This document shows, piece after piece, positions 18,918-27,703 of a DNA stretch of 64,000 nucleotides. The translations under genes and the position numbers were made by a program. Below the pieces are notes generated by a model. The model was not told the origin of the DNA. It saw nothing but the letters and a program-made list of their open reading frames with translations, and did not search any database. Source of the DNA: Sphingobacterium populi (GTDB lineage: Bacteria > Bacteroidota > Bacteroidia > Sphingobacteriales > Sphingobacteriaceae); NCBI RefSeq assembly GCF_001586775.1, contig NZ_LQXS01000002.1, positions 186,001 through 250,000 on the forward strand, in the 5' to 3' direction. Position 1 is the first letter of the stretch. Every line of letters starts with the position of its first letter.

Positions 18918-20102
18918 TTATAGTTGTTTAGTGTGTTTTGTTAGATTTTCATAATCGGCATTCTCAATGGCAAGACATGCACCGCCTAATAATTGGGGAT
19001 ACTCAATTTCTGAGATGGAAAACTGTGTTTGCCTGCGTAGCCTTTCTATAGTATATTTTCTGACAGAAGTTTGAATTGCATTAGGAAGAATATCTCCCAA
19101 TCGAGCGCCGCGTCCGCTTAATACAATGTGTTCGGGGTTGATAATGTGAATCAAGGTGGCTAATCCTTTGCCAATTGCATACGCAATAGACTCAATAGCC
19201 GATAACGCCAAATGATCGCCCAACTTTGCTGCATCAATTAGGCACTCGCCCGTGATATGCCCGTTCTGCGCATAATATTCCATGAGTGACGACGGTTCAC
19301 CTTTTGCTAATCGACTGTGGACATAGCTTATGGCAGAAATTAACGAAGCTTCTACTTCCAAACAGCCACGCTTGCCGCAAGAGCAAAGTTGTCCTTTTTC
19401 AGAAAGTGGAATATGACTAAATTCTCCAGCAAAACCACTATGTCCACGAAAGAGCTTGCCATCGATAATCATTCCTAAACCTATACCCCAATTAAGATTA
19501 ACTACGAGCATATCTTTAGACGCCTGCTGCTTACCAAATCGCTTTTCGGCAATGGCGATCGCCGCCGAGTCATTCTCTAATAAAGTTTGTACGCCAAACG
19601 ACTGCTCAAATCGGTTTTTGATATTGCAAAACGGATTTTCTGCCGGATAGGATGCATTAATGCCATGAGCCGTATCGACAAAACCTGGCACCGTCAATCC
19701 AATAGCAAATATTTTGCGCTTCCCAGCCTTGCTTTTCAATTCGTTAATAAGCGCTACCAGCTTCTCGAAAGCTCCAACATCACTTAATGTGTTTTTGATC
19801 GTTAGTATCTTACTATGATAACTATGATCAAAATTGAGTAAGGCGACGCTGCTATAGTATTGGTCGATCGCTACAGATATAATCAAAGGAAGATTGTCTA
19901 CTTGTAATTGATATTGCAAAGCTCTTCTACCGCCAGTAGAACGCGCTAAACCAACTGGGGTGACAATGCCATCTATAGCTAATTCTTGCAGTTTTTTGGT
20001 TGTGCTCGGGATGCTACGCGTTATGTTATTGGCGATTTCGCTGATCGACTGTAAACGCCGATAGCATAAGGACTTTATAATAGATATTTTTGTTTCAATC
20101 AC
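18918..20102 (-). CDS. ROK-family transcriptional repressor, second copy
   Basis: A 394-residue paralogue of the regulator at 2995-4197. It has an N-terminal winged helix-turn-helix ('SIIKSLCYRRLQSISEIANNI') and a ROK domain with 'LLENDSAAIAIAEKRFG', 'GHSGFAGEFSHIPL' and the zinc site 'CSCGKRGCLEV'. 'LARSTGGRRA' at the domain junction is nearly identical in both copies. It heads its own leftward operon with SusC and SusD. The start is the first ATG and aligns well with the paralogue. It probably represses its own operon until a sugar ligand binds. Which sugar, and whether the two copies cross-regulate, cannot be read from sequence. Confidence 0.88.
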   Translation of the reverse strand: MIETKISIIKSLCYRRLQSISEIANNITRSIPSTTKKLQELAIDGIVTPVGLARSTGGRRALQYQLQVDNLPLIISVAIDQYYSSVALLNFDHSYHSKILTIKNTLSDVGAFEKLVALINELKSKAGKRKIFAIGLTVPGFVDTAHGINASYPAENPFCNIKNRFEQSFGVQTLLENDSAAIAIAEKRFGKQQASKDMLVVNLNWGIGLGMIIDGKLFRGHSGFAGEFSHIPLSEKGQLCSCGKRGCLEVEASLISAISYVHSRLAKGEPSSLMEYYAQNGHITGECLIDAAKLGDHLALSAIESIAYAIGKGLATLIHIINPEHIVLSGRGARLGDILPNAIQTSVRKYTIERLRRQTQFSISEIEYPQLLGGACLAIENADYENLTKHTKQL

Positions 20103-20152
20103 AACGGATAGGTTTGGCTACAGTGCGTATCGTTTCGCTAAGGCAAATCTAT

Positions 20153-20170
20153 AGATAATAATTATCAAAT
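20153..20170 (-). promoter_or_regulatory. Palindromic operator-like site before the second ROK regulator
   Basis: On the minus strand this reads ATTTGATAATTATTATCT. It contains the perfect palindrome GATAAT-A-ATTATC (plus-strand 20154-20166), and another GATAATC lies at 20174-20180. It combines exactly the two halves found at 2895-2919 before the first ROK gene and starts about 50 bases upstream of the start codon. TTTATTTG at its edge resembles a -7 box. Confidence 0.5.
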
Positions 20171-20295
20171 AAAGATAATCTTTTAAAAATTATTAAAAAG
20201 TTTTTATTTTAATGATCTTGTGATGATAGGGCAGTAGTCCGCGGTACACGGTATGCTGTATTGATAAAAATGATTTACTACGTATGTGTACTAGG

Positions 20296-20338
20296 ACATA
20301 AAAAAAGGAGCATCAATAGATGCTCCTTTTTTTTATGT
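20296..20338 (-). terminator. Terminator of the sigma/SusCD/DUF1080 locus
   Basis: A stem of about 18 bp centred on GGAGCATC / GATGCTCC with a 4-base loop, flanked by A and T runs. It starts 13 bases past the stop of the leftward 1130-residue protein. It ends the long leftward operon and insulates the ROK promoter. Confidence 0.85.
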
Positions 20339-20351
20339 AAACTTATTCGTT

Positions 20352-23300
20352 CTACAAGCGCTTTATCCGAATATTTCGGAAAAAGACTTCCGAACCGTGG
20401 CCTAAGAAACCAAGATGCCCTTTAGTATTCTTGAGGCCAGGATGGTCTTTGCCGTCTAGTGTACCATTTTTGGAGGCTTCGGCCAGATCGCCATCTAAGA
20501 TCACGATTCCATTTAGCGTGACCTTAATGCGATTGCCTTTCAAATAGATTTCTTGCGTATTCCACTCGCCTAATGGTTTCAATCCTTCACGCTTAGCAGC
20601 AATAACTCCATACGCCGAACCGTGATATTGATGCTCTTTTAGATTTTTGTAGATATCGGCGTCATTATCCAAAATCTGAATCTCGGTGCCTACATAAGCT
20701 GCATCGCCTTCCAATGGCGTACGGATGCCCACGCCATTGTTGGCTCCTGAGGTAAGTTTAAAATCAAAGCGGTATACGAAGTCACCAAACTCTTCTTTGG
20801 TGTATAGATTCTTTCCGTATTTGGCTTCGGGATTAGCTCGTAAATAACCTTGTGGCGTGATTTCGTAAGCAGTAGATTCAGTCCATTTATCTAAATCATT
20901 ACCGTCAAATAGCATTTCAAAACCTTCCTGTTTTTCGATGCCGGTGACTTCAAAAACTTCTTTGCGTGGCAATTCCTTAAGGTAAATGTCGCGATACCAT
21001 ACCTTTGAACCATGCGCCTGCAATTCGATCTGTTCCATTGGGAAAATAGATTGGTTGCCATCCCAATAGTTTTCCAATACCGTGCTGTCAACAACTTGCT
21101 CACCGTTTAACCATACCCACACTTTATCGCCGACCATTTTGATTTTGAATGTGTTCCATTCGCCTAGTGGATTATCCGCTACTTTCAATGGATCTTTTGC
21201 ATGGGTTTTGTTGTTGTACAAACCGCCGGAGCCCACTTGTGCACCAACATTGACGCGAGAAATATCCCAGATCTGCACCTGTGGAGTGCCACGAAGGTAA
21301 ATGCCAGCATCTGGCTCTTCGCCCTGAGGATCCAATTTCCAGTCTACCAATAGCTCAAAGTCGCCATATTGCTTATCGGTAGCGATGTTATCACCTTTTC
21401 CGCCAAAGATCAGAAGGCCGTCTTCAGCTGTCCAGCTGGCTTGCATATCCTGATCTGCCGCTACTTGTTTTTTACTTAGTTCTTGTGCTGACATTGCGTT
21501 TCGCTTGATCGGATTTTCGACCAAACCTTTCCAGCCACTTAAATCTTTTCCGTTAAACAAGGAGATAAAACTTTCTGATTTTGGCATCTCGGCCAAATGA
21601 CGTGCGATAGCAGCAGCTAAGTAAGCGCTTTCAGCACCTGCCAGATTATCCATAGCTTGCGTTAGCATTTGCCGAACCATCGTACCGGTATATGCTCGGT
21701 TATCAAGCGCGATATTCATGACGGTGTTTGTGGCAGCACGTTTCAGATCCGGATCTTCCAAGAAACTACCGGCGAACATCAATGCCTGAAAAGTGCCTGT
21801 CGCTTGTAAACTTTGTAGTATTGTCCGTTTTTGTGCGCTGCTTTCTGCTTGCTCAAAAGCGTCCTTCAGGTACAATGTTTTCTGCTCTGGCGTGGCAGTA
21901 CTGCCATTCACTTGCTTTACCAAGCCTGCCAGCACTACATTCAATGAAGTGCTCTTCTCTTCGCGAGAAAGTGCAATCAAGCTCGGTAGTGCCGCTGGTT
22001 CAGACCAGTTGGCCAAGGTGTTGATTGCGATCTCCCGATTAGAAGCTGTATTAAGTGCTTGCTGTACTAGCGGCAGGGCTTTATCATCGCCGGCGCCAGC
22101 AAAAATTGGAAATAGGAATACTACTTGTTTATTGTCTTCTAGCGAGAGGTTTGCTGCCAATTGCTCTATACGTTTTGATTTGTTAGCATCTGCCTGCAAG
22201 GCATTCACCACGGCTTCTTGTACATACGGGATCTCTTCTGCTGTCGCAGCAGTCGCCAATGAAAGGAGCTTCTCGATATGATTTGCATTAGCTAAAGTAG
22301 GTAATGTTTTGTAGGCTTGCTGACGTACCAGCGAATCAGACGAGGCCAGCAAAGGTAGCAATGATTGCATCGATTGTTCGTCAGAACGGGTGGATAAGAA
22401 TTGCAACAAGATGATTTGTGTGGCTGCATCGGCAGTAGGCAATGCTTTTTGCACGGTTTGCACAGCAATGGGATCTTGCGTGCTCAGGAGTAGTTCTTTT
22501 ATCGCCTCTTTGCTTTGCTGATCTACTTGTGTCAATTGCTGTATCATCAGATCCGTTGCGGCGGCGTTGTCTAATTGTATTAATGCATGCAATGCTGCCA
22601 CTTTCACGCGACTATCTTTGATCTGTGGTAAGCTGTTCTGTACTGACTTGGCATCTTGTGCTTCGCCGTGATGGCTCAAATAATTAAATAAGCTTTCTTG
22701 TATATCCGGTGAGGCATTTTTTAGCATTCCTATTAATGCACGGGTATCTTTGTTTGTACCATATTCGCCCAATAGTTGCAGTGCGATACCACGATAGCTA
22801 GCGTTAGGGGACACAATGCCGCGCATGATCTCTTTCTTGGCTTTGTTGCTATTGATCGTAGCGGATAGCATTAATGCGCGTCCTTTAAGTGCAGGTGATT
22901 CGGTCACGCTACTTTGGCGGAAAACGGTATTCACGATTTTTTCCGTTGTCTTTTTATCACCGTCAGCTAATCGATTTTCGGCATAATCCAAGCTCAGCGA
23001 TGCCGCAAGGGTAAGCTCAAATGCATACCTAACTTGTGCTGCTTTATCCAGAAACAATCTTTCGGAAGCGCTGCCACCGATTTTACTGAGTGCAATGAGC
23101 GCGTTGCGTTGAAAAGCAGTATTGGTGTATTGCTGGAGCGTAGCAATGATATCAGTTTCTGCCTGTTTGGCTTTTAAATCTCCTAAAGCAGTAATCAGAG
23201 CGGCAGCTTGCTTCTCACTTTTGGCATTTGGTAGGGCTTTTGCCAACGTTGCCACGGCTTCTTCCGAGCCTATAGCATGCAGCACTAGCGTAGCATCATC

Positions 23301-23744
23301 TACCAAATCGTCATCCGACAAATATGGTGCGATAATCGCCAAACTTTCTGTATCGGCTGTCTTTTTCAACAATTCTAATACGAAGGCTTTTTTCTCTTTG
23401 GCTTGCAATTGCGCAAGGCTGTTGCCTAGTCCTTCCACAAAAGTTTTGCGCTGGCTTTCTTTGCCGTCCTGCATCACGAAGTAGGCATACGAATTCAATG
23501 CATAGGTAATAGGAGTGATGTCGTTGTCTTTATTTTCTATTTCTGTTACCAAGGTGGCGATCTCTGCCGCGTTAAAGTGTTCGAGCTCCTGCATTGCCGC
23601 AGCGAATGCTTCCTGCGTCATCGCAGGTTGCTGCATGAGTAGATCCGCTATTTTGGTTGCGGTGGTTCGATCTGTTGGTAACTGCGCATAAGCAGCAGCC
23701 TGCAACAAGAAGAATAGGAGTAGTGTATATGTGATTTTTTTCAT
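20352..23744 (-). CDS. Secreted HEAT-repeat protein with two C-terminal DUF1080 (3-keto-disaccharide hydrolase) domains
   Basis: A 1130-residue protein with a signal peptide ending 'LQAAAYAQ' (1-20). Residues ~30-700 are alpha-helical HEAT-like repeats of about 35 residues (for example 'AAALITALGDLKAKQAETDIIATLQQ'). Two DUF1080 domains follow, at about 726-925 ('FISLFNGKDLSGW') and 942-1130 ('FEMLFDGNDLDKW'); each ends in the family's 'GS[KE]V-[WF]-[YF]-R-[DN]-I' pattern. DUF1080 domains are concanavalin-like folds, some of which cleave 3-keto-glycosides. The next gene upstream is a Gfo/Idh/MocA oxidoreductase, the enzyme class that can make or reduce 3-keto sugars, which supports a role in keto-glycoside turnover. 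Domain calls are strong; activity is inferred. Confidence 0.85.
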   Translation of the reverse strand: MKKITYTLLLFFLLQAAAYAQLPTDRTTATKIADLLMQQPAMTQEAFAAAMQELEHFNAAEIATLVTEIENKDNDITPITYALNSYAYFVMQDGKESQRKTFVEGLGNSLAQLQAKEKKAFVLELLKKTADTESLAIIAPYLSDDDLVDDATLVLHAIGSEEAVATLAKALPNAKSEKQAAALITALGDLKAKQAETDIIATLQQYTNTAFQRNALIALSKIGGSASERLFLDKAAQVRYAFELTLAASLSLDYAENRLADGDKKTTEKIVNTVFRQSSVTESPALKGRALMLSATINSNKAKKEIMRGIVSPNASYRGIALQLLGEYGTNKDTRALIGMLKNASPDIQESLFNYLSHHGEAQDAKSVQNSLPQIKDSRVKVAALHALIQLDNAAATDLMIQQLTQVDQQSKEAIKELLLSTQDPIAVQTVQKALPTADAATQIILLQFLSTRSDEQSMQSLLPLLASSDSLVRQQAYKTLPTLANANHIEKLLSLATAATAEEIPYVQEAVVNALQADANKSKRIEQLAANLSLEDNKQVVFLFPIFAGAGDDKALPLVQQALNTASNREIAINTLANWSEPAALPSLIALSREEKSTSLNVVLAGLVKQVNGSTATPEQKTLYLKDAFEQAESSAQKRTILQSLQATGTFQALMFAGSFLEDPDLKRAATNTVMNIALDNRAYTGTMVRQMLTQAMDNLAGAESAYLAAAIARHLAEMPKSESFISLFNGKDLSGWKGLVENPIKRNAMSAQELSKKQVAADQDMQASWTAEDGLLIFGGKGDNIATDKQYGDFELLVDWKLDPQGEEPDAGIYLRGTPQVQIWDISRVNVGAQVGSGGLYNNKTHAKDPLKVADNPLGEWNTFKIKMVGDKVWVWLNGEQVVDSTVLENYWDGNQSIFPMEQIELQAHGSKVWYRDIYLKELPRKEVFEVTGIEKQEGFEMLFDGNDLDKWTESTAYEITPQGYLRANPEAKYGKNLYTKEEFGDFVYRFDFKLTSGANNGVGIRTPLEGDAAYVGTEIQILDNDADIYKNLKEHQYHGSAYGVIAAKREGLKPLGEWNTQEIYLKGNRIKVTLNGIVILDGDLAEASKNGTLDGKDHPGLKNTKGHLGFLGHGSEVFFRNIRIKRL

Positions 23745-23753
23745 CGGAGTTTC

Positions 23754-25022
23754 TTAAATAGTCCAAGGTCCACGCATGGGTTGATTAATCAGGAGGTTGG
23801 CGCCCGGATCCCCAACAAACTCTTGCTTGTCGGAATCGTAATGTAATGTGCGATTCAGCCGTAATGCTGCCAACCCCAGGTTAACCAATGTAGCCGAATA
23901 ATATCCATTTTGCTCATTAAGTGCAAACTTCTCGCGAGAACGGCATGATTCTAGAAAATCATCTACCTGTGGCGCTGGATCGGGATATTGCGATAGCTTG
24001 CGTTCTAGGTCGGGAATATCGGATACAAAACCTTTAAATAGTTTGCCATCGGGACCTTCGATGTAAGGTTTTCCTACCTCTGAGCCGTCTCCATCGAGTA
24101 TGATCTGGCAGCCATCTGCATAAGTATACGTGATTTTGCGCCAAGTACCTACCGCGTCATAATGCTGTTGTGGAGCATCTACTTCGATCTTGATCGGGCT
24201 TTCATTGTCTTTGCCTAAGAAATATTGTACAGGATCCAAGTAATGCTGGCCCATATCTCCAAGCCCACCACCATCATAATCCCAATAACCGCGAAACGTG
24301 GTATGCACGCGATGTGAGCTATATGGTTTGTAAGGCGCTGGCCCAAGCCACATGTCATAGTCCAGCTCTGTCGGAATTTGCTCTTCGGGCAGATTCTCAT
24401 TGCCCACCCAGTAGAATTTCCAATCGAATCCTGTATGCTTACTGATGGTTACTTTTAATGGCCAGCCCAACATACCCGTGTCGACCACTTTTTTAATCTT
24501 TTTGGTCGGTACTTGCATTCCGTAAAATATACTGTCGAATCTGAACCACGTATTCAAACGAAACATATTGCCGTGTTGCGCTACAGCTTCTTTTACACGC
24601 TTTCCTTCACCAATAGTACGCGTCATTGGTTTTTCGCACCAGATATCTTTTCCAGCGCGTGCAGCATCTACCGCCATGATGCCGTGCCAGTGCGGAGGTG
24701 TAGCGATATGCACAATGTCTACCTTGGCATCTTGGATCAGATCCCGATAATCTCGGTATTCTGTTGCCCGGTCTTTTAATTGTTTTTGCGCCAATGCTAA
24801 ATGCCGCGTATCCACGTCACAAATGGCAACCGTCTTAGTGCCGGCATACTCAAAATGCCCGCGACCCATAGAGCCCACGCCAATTACTCCTTTGGTAAGA
24901 TGATCGCTTGGAGCCAAGAAGCCATTTCCGCCCAACACATGTCTTGGCACGATGGCAAAGGCAGTGGCACCGACTAGCGCTTTCTTAATAAAATCGCGTC
25001 TTATTATTTTATTTGATGTCAT
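23754..25022 (-). CDS. Gfo/Idh/MocA-family oxidoreductase, Tat-exported
   Basis: A 422-residue NAD(P)-dependent sugar dehydrogenase. The N-terminus carries a twin-arginine signal ('IIRRDFIKKALVGATAFAIVP'), so a folded cofactor-bearing enzyme would be exported. The Rossmann fold starts at 'GVIGVGSMGRGHFEYA', and the family motif 'WCEKPMTRTIGEG' carries the conserved Lys of the EKP triad. The C-terminal domain contains 'YDGGGLGDMGQHYLDP' and ends 'LINQPMRGPWTI', as in many Bacteroidota homologues. It lies nine bases before the HEAT-DUF1080 gene, which suggests consecutive steps, such as oxidation at C3 followed by cleavage of the keto-glycoside. Exact sugar unknown. Confidence 0.9.
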   Translation of the reverse strand: MTSNKIIRRDFIKKALVGATAFAIVPRHVLGGNGFLAPSDHLTKGVIGVGSMGRGHFEYAGTKTVAICDVDTRHLALAQKQLKDRATEYRDYRDLIQDAKVDIVHIATPPHWHGIMAVDAARAGKDIWCEKPMTRTIGEGKRVKEAVAQHGNMFRLNTWFRFDSIFYGMQVPTKKIKKVVDTGMLGWPLKVTISKHTGFDWKFYWVGNENLPEEQIPTELDYDMWLGPAPYKPYSSHRVHTTFRGYWDYDGGGLGDMGQHYLDPVQYFLGKDNESPIKIEVDAPQQHYDAVGTWRKITYTYADGCQIILDGDGSEVGKPYIEGPDGKLFKGFVSDIPDLERKLSQYPDPAPQVDDFLESCRSREKFALNEQNGYYSATLVNLGLAALRLNRTLHYDSDKQEFVGDPGANLLINQPMRGPWTI

Positions 25023-25119
25023 GTTTTAGATGTTTTTCAGACATGCGTCCGTAGATTATTGGTATAGATGTAGATTATACTAATCGAAAGGATTAAGATA
25101 GATAAAATATCACAAATAG

Positions 25120-25935
25120 TTAATCAATACAGCGTAACACCGCTGTGACGGGTAAATGGTCGGAAGCATAGTGCTCTTGCACAACTTGATGCGACAGCAC
25201 TTTCCAAGAATCCTTGATCCTGGTCAAGATAAAATCAATGGTTTTATTTGGATTAATGACCGGAATGGTGAAGCCACAGTCGCTACACGTGGGTTGGAGC
25301 ACCTTTCTCAATACTGCAAAAGCTTCCTGATCTGTGGTCATATTCAGATCGCCTGCGATTACGATTGGATGAGGATTTTTAGCCGCGATTTCGACTAATT
25401 CCTTTGCTTGTAAGTTGCGATTTTGCGGGTTTCTCTGCGCATCCAAATGTGTCGTAGCGAAGGTTATTACTAGATCAGTATTCCACTGCACATCAATAGT
25501 CAGCATAATTCGTGGTTCGGACCTTGAGTCTGTTACCGACGAAAGACGATGTATCTGCGGATTAGTAAATGGTCGTTTGGAAAGTATTGCTTGCCCATAT
25601 TCGCCACCATCAAAATCAATGGCTTTAGCAAAATAATAATACATGCCTAAGGCTTCCGCGATTAATTTCGCTTGATCGATTTGTCCGCTACGTTTGGTGC
25701 GTACATCTACCTCTTGCAACGCCACCAAATCGGGGTTTTGGTTGCGAATAGTAGCCACAATGGCATCAATATCGATTTTTTCTGCTATGCTAGGTGGATT
25801 TGCATGATGTATGTTGTAAGACATGATCTTCAGATCTTGGTCTCCCGATGCCAAAGGAGCATATTGTGCAGATACGTTTGCAATGGCAGAAAGCGTTAGT
25901 GTTAAAAGTAGTGCTACTTGTTTTAAGATATCCAT
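25120..25935 (-). CDS. Secreted endonuclease/exonuclease/phosphatase-family protein
   Basis: A 271-residue enzyme with a signal peptide ending 'ANVSAQ'. EEP (DNase I-like) motifs are complete: 'MSYNIHHA' (metal-binding Asn), 'LVALQEVD' (catalytic Glu), 'THLDAQRN', 'VIAGDLNMT' (Asp, Asn) and 'YASDHLPV' (Asp-His). In glycan loci of this phylum such proteins are probably phosphodiesterases or phosphatases acting on sugar- or lipid-phosphates and not nucleases. It sits between SusD and the Gfo/Idh/MocA gene in the leftward operon, behind an intercistronic hairpin. Confidence 0.88.
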   Translation of the reverse strand: MDILKQVALLLTLTLSAIANVSAQYAPLASGDQDLKIMSYNIHHANPPSIAEKIDIDAIVATIRNQNPDLVALQEVDVRTKRSGQIDQAKLIAEALGMYYYFAKAIDFDGGEYGQAILSKRPFTNPQIHRLSSVTDSRSEPRIMLTIDVQWNTDLVITFATTHLDAQRNPQNRNLQAKELVEIAAKNPHPIVIAGDLNMTTDQEAFAVLRKVLQPTCSDCGFTIPVINPNKTIDFILTRIKDSWKVLSHQVVQEHYASDHLPVTAVLRCID

Positions 25936-25970
25936 ATCGGTTTACTTGAGCGTTAGTTGAGTAGTATGAA

Positions 25971-26003
25971 AAGGTACGGCAGCATTACCGGCTGCCGTAC
26001 CTT
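25971..26003 (-). terminator. Intra-operon hairpin after SusD
   Basis: A perfect 13-bp stem AAGGTACGGCAGC / GCTGCCGTACCTT with a 7-base loop lies between SusD and the EEP gene. On the minus strand only four T follow, so it is probably a leaky terminator or mRNA-stabilising hairpin that keeps transporter expression above that of the downstream enzymes. Confidence 0.6.
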
Positions 26004-26020
26004 ATGTGCAAAATGTAAGC

Positions 26021-27697
26021 TTACCAACCTGGATTTTGTCCCAGATTTGGATTGCGCTCGAATTGCGTTTGTGGCACAGGCCACAAATAGTTTTTAGGGC
26101 TTTCGAAAGCACGTGTCCATTGCACTAATAAAAATCCATCGGTGCTTTTTCGGTAAGTATCAGCATTCAACTGGGAGAACCAGCTCGCTTTTACTCCTTC
26201 GATGTCTCGGCCAAGCAGTTCGCCCTGCTTCCAACGTCTGACGTCGAAATAACGATGTCCTTCCAACACCAATTCTACACGGCGTTCGCGTCTGATTTCG
26301 GCACGTACATCCATACCATTTTGTGCGAGGAAGTTGAGATTCATGCGTGTCATCCCGACGCGATCGCGCAAAAGATTGATAGATATATCTAGATCACTTT
26401 GTGTTAATTTTCCTTGCTCCAATCTGGCTTCTGCATAGTTCAGCAACACCTCTGCATAGCGCATATGGTGGATGTCGTTATCATCTCTACCGACTAATCC
26501 TACCGCAGTAGGCTCCACATATTTTTTGTAATAATAACCTGTGGTTGTCACTGATCCACGGCCATCTTGACTGAATTTTGGTACTTGAAAAATTGTTGGG
26601 TCGGAGTTTTCTGCAATCGGTCGTCCGTCAAATCTACCACCCCACTTATCGCCCGGTACCAAGATCGTTTGCGTCATACGCGGATCTCTATTTTGAAATA
26701 TGTCGGCATAAGTGTCATCCTTGTACAGCGGAGATTTGTCGATAGGCAATCCATCAGAACATAAGTAGGATTCTACCAGCGATCGTGTTGGCACAAAGCG
26801 TGCGAATTGGTCGGGAACCTGAATTTCACGGCTTAAATTATGCATAATCACATCAGTAAGGTGCATGCGTGCAAAAATGGTTTCCTTATTTCGACCTCCG
26901 GCCAATTTGCCAGCACGAGTGAAAAGCTCCCAATAATTCGTCTCAGGATTTCCCGTGTTATATAGTTCGTATACGCCCATATCCATCACCGCTTTGGCAG
27001 CCTGCTCCGCTACGTCATACCTACCATAGGTAAGTGCAATACGTGACTTCAAGGTCAATGCGGTTCCTTTGCTCACGCGACCTAGATTTTCTCCTGATGG
27101 TATTCCACTTGGCAATGCGGCTGCGGCAGCATCAAGATCTTGCAAGAGAAAATCCACTACTTCAGACTGCGGTGTCCGGTCGTCATACAATTCGGGATCA
27201 TCAGGATTCAATGTTTTGGTGAGCAACGGAATATCACCGTAAAACGAAGTTAGAAAGCTATAAGCCAGTGCGCGAATCACGCGCACTTCTGCTGCTAATC
27301 GCTCTTTGGCACCCACTTGATTCTCCGTCGCTCCGGCATAGTTTTCCAGAAATGCGTTGCATTCTCGTACGTCGCGATACATATTTGCCCATTCACTATT
27401 TACGGTAGGTTGGGTAACAGGAAATACACCAGAACCAATATCCTTGTACTGATTTGTCGACGGCCACATGGTATTTTCGCCCATGTTTTCCATATCTACG
27501 AAATTCTTTGCTTTCACGCGGGAGTAAATAGCGGTAGCCGCCATCTCAAGATGCTCCTGTGTTTTCCAGTACGTCTCATTTACGATTTCATCCTGCGGTA
27601 CACGATCCAAAAAATCGCTGCAACTCGCTAAGCCGATCAGGCTGATCGCCGAAAATGTATAAATGATTTTGTGGTATTTTTTATGTCGTAATGTCAT
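26021..27697 (-). CDS. SusD/RagB-family surface lipoprotein
   Basis: A 558-residue lipoprotein with lipobox 'LIGLASC' followed by 'SDFLDRVPQDEIVNETYWKTQEHLEMAATAIYS', the classic RagB/SusD N-terminus. The C-terminal SusD domain shows 'HMRYAEVLLNYAEARLEQG', 'INLLRDRVGMTR', 'IRRERRVELVLEGHRYFDVRRWKQGE' and 'YLWPVPQTQFERNPNLGQNPGW', all textbook family sequences. It differs from the SusD-like_2 proteins of the two ROK operons. It lies six bases after its frameshifted SusC partner. Operon position and family support capture of a glycan or glycoconjugate. Confidence 0.95.
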   Translation of the reverse strand: MTLRHKKYHKIIYTFSAISLIGLASCSDFLDRVPQDEIVNETYWKTQEHLEMAATAIYSRVKAKNFVDMENMGENTMWPSTNQYKDIGSGVFPVTQPTVNSEWANMYRDVRECNAFLENYAGATENQVGAKERLAAEVRVIRALAYSFLTSFYGDIPLLTKTLNPDDPELYDDRTPQSEVVDFLLQDLDAAAAALPSGIPSGENLGRVSKGTALTLKSRIALTYGRYDVAEQAAKAVMDMGVYELYNTGNPETNYWELFTRAGKLAGGRNKETIFARMHLTDVIMHNLSREIQVPDQFARFVPTRSLVESYLCSDGLPIDKSPLYKDDTYADIFQNRDPRMTQTILVPGDKWGGRFDGRPIAENSDPTIFQVPKFSQDGRGSVTTTGYYYKKYVEPTAVGLVGRDDNDIHHMRYAEVLLNYAEARLEQGKLTQSDLDISINLLRDRVGMTRMNLNFLAQNGMDVRAEIRRERRVELVLEGHRYFDVRRWKQGELLGRDIEGVKASWFSQLNADTYRKSTDGFLLVQWTRAFESPKNYLWPVPQTQFERNPNLGQNPGW

Positions 27698-27703
27698 TGC
27701 CTT

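Noticed and set aside
21793..22281. 162-codon frame opposite the HEAT-repeat gene
   Set aside because: Shadow of the strongly supported minus-strand gene; Ser/Cys-rich and without family features.
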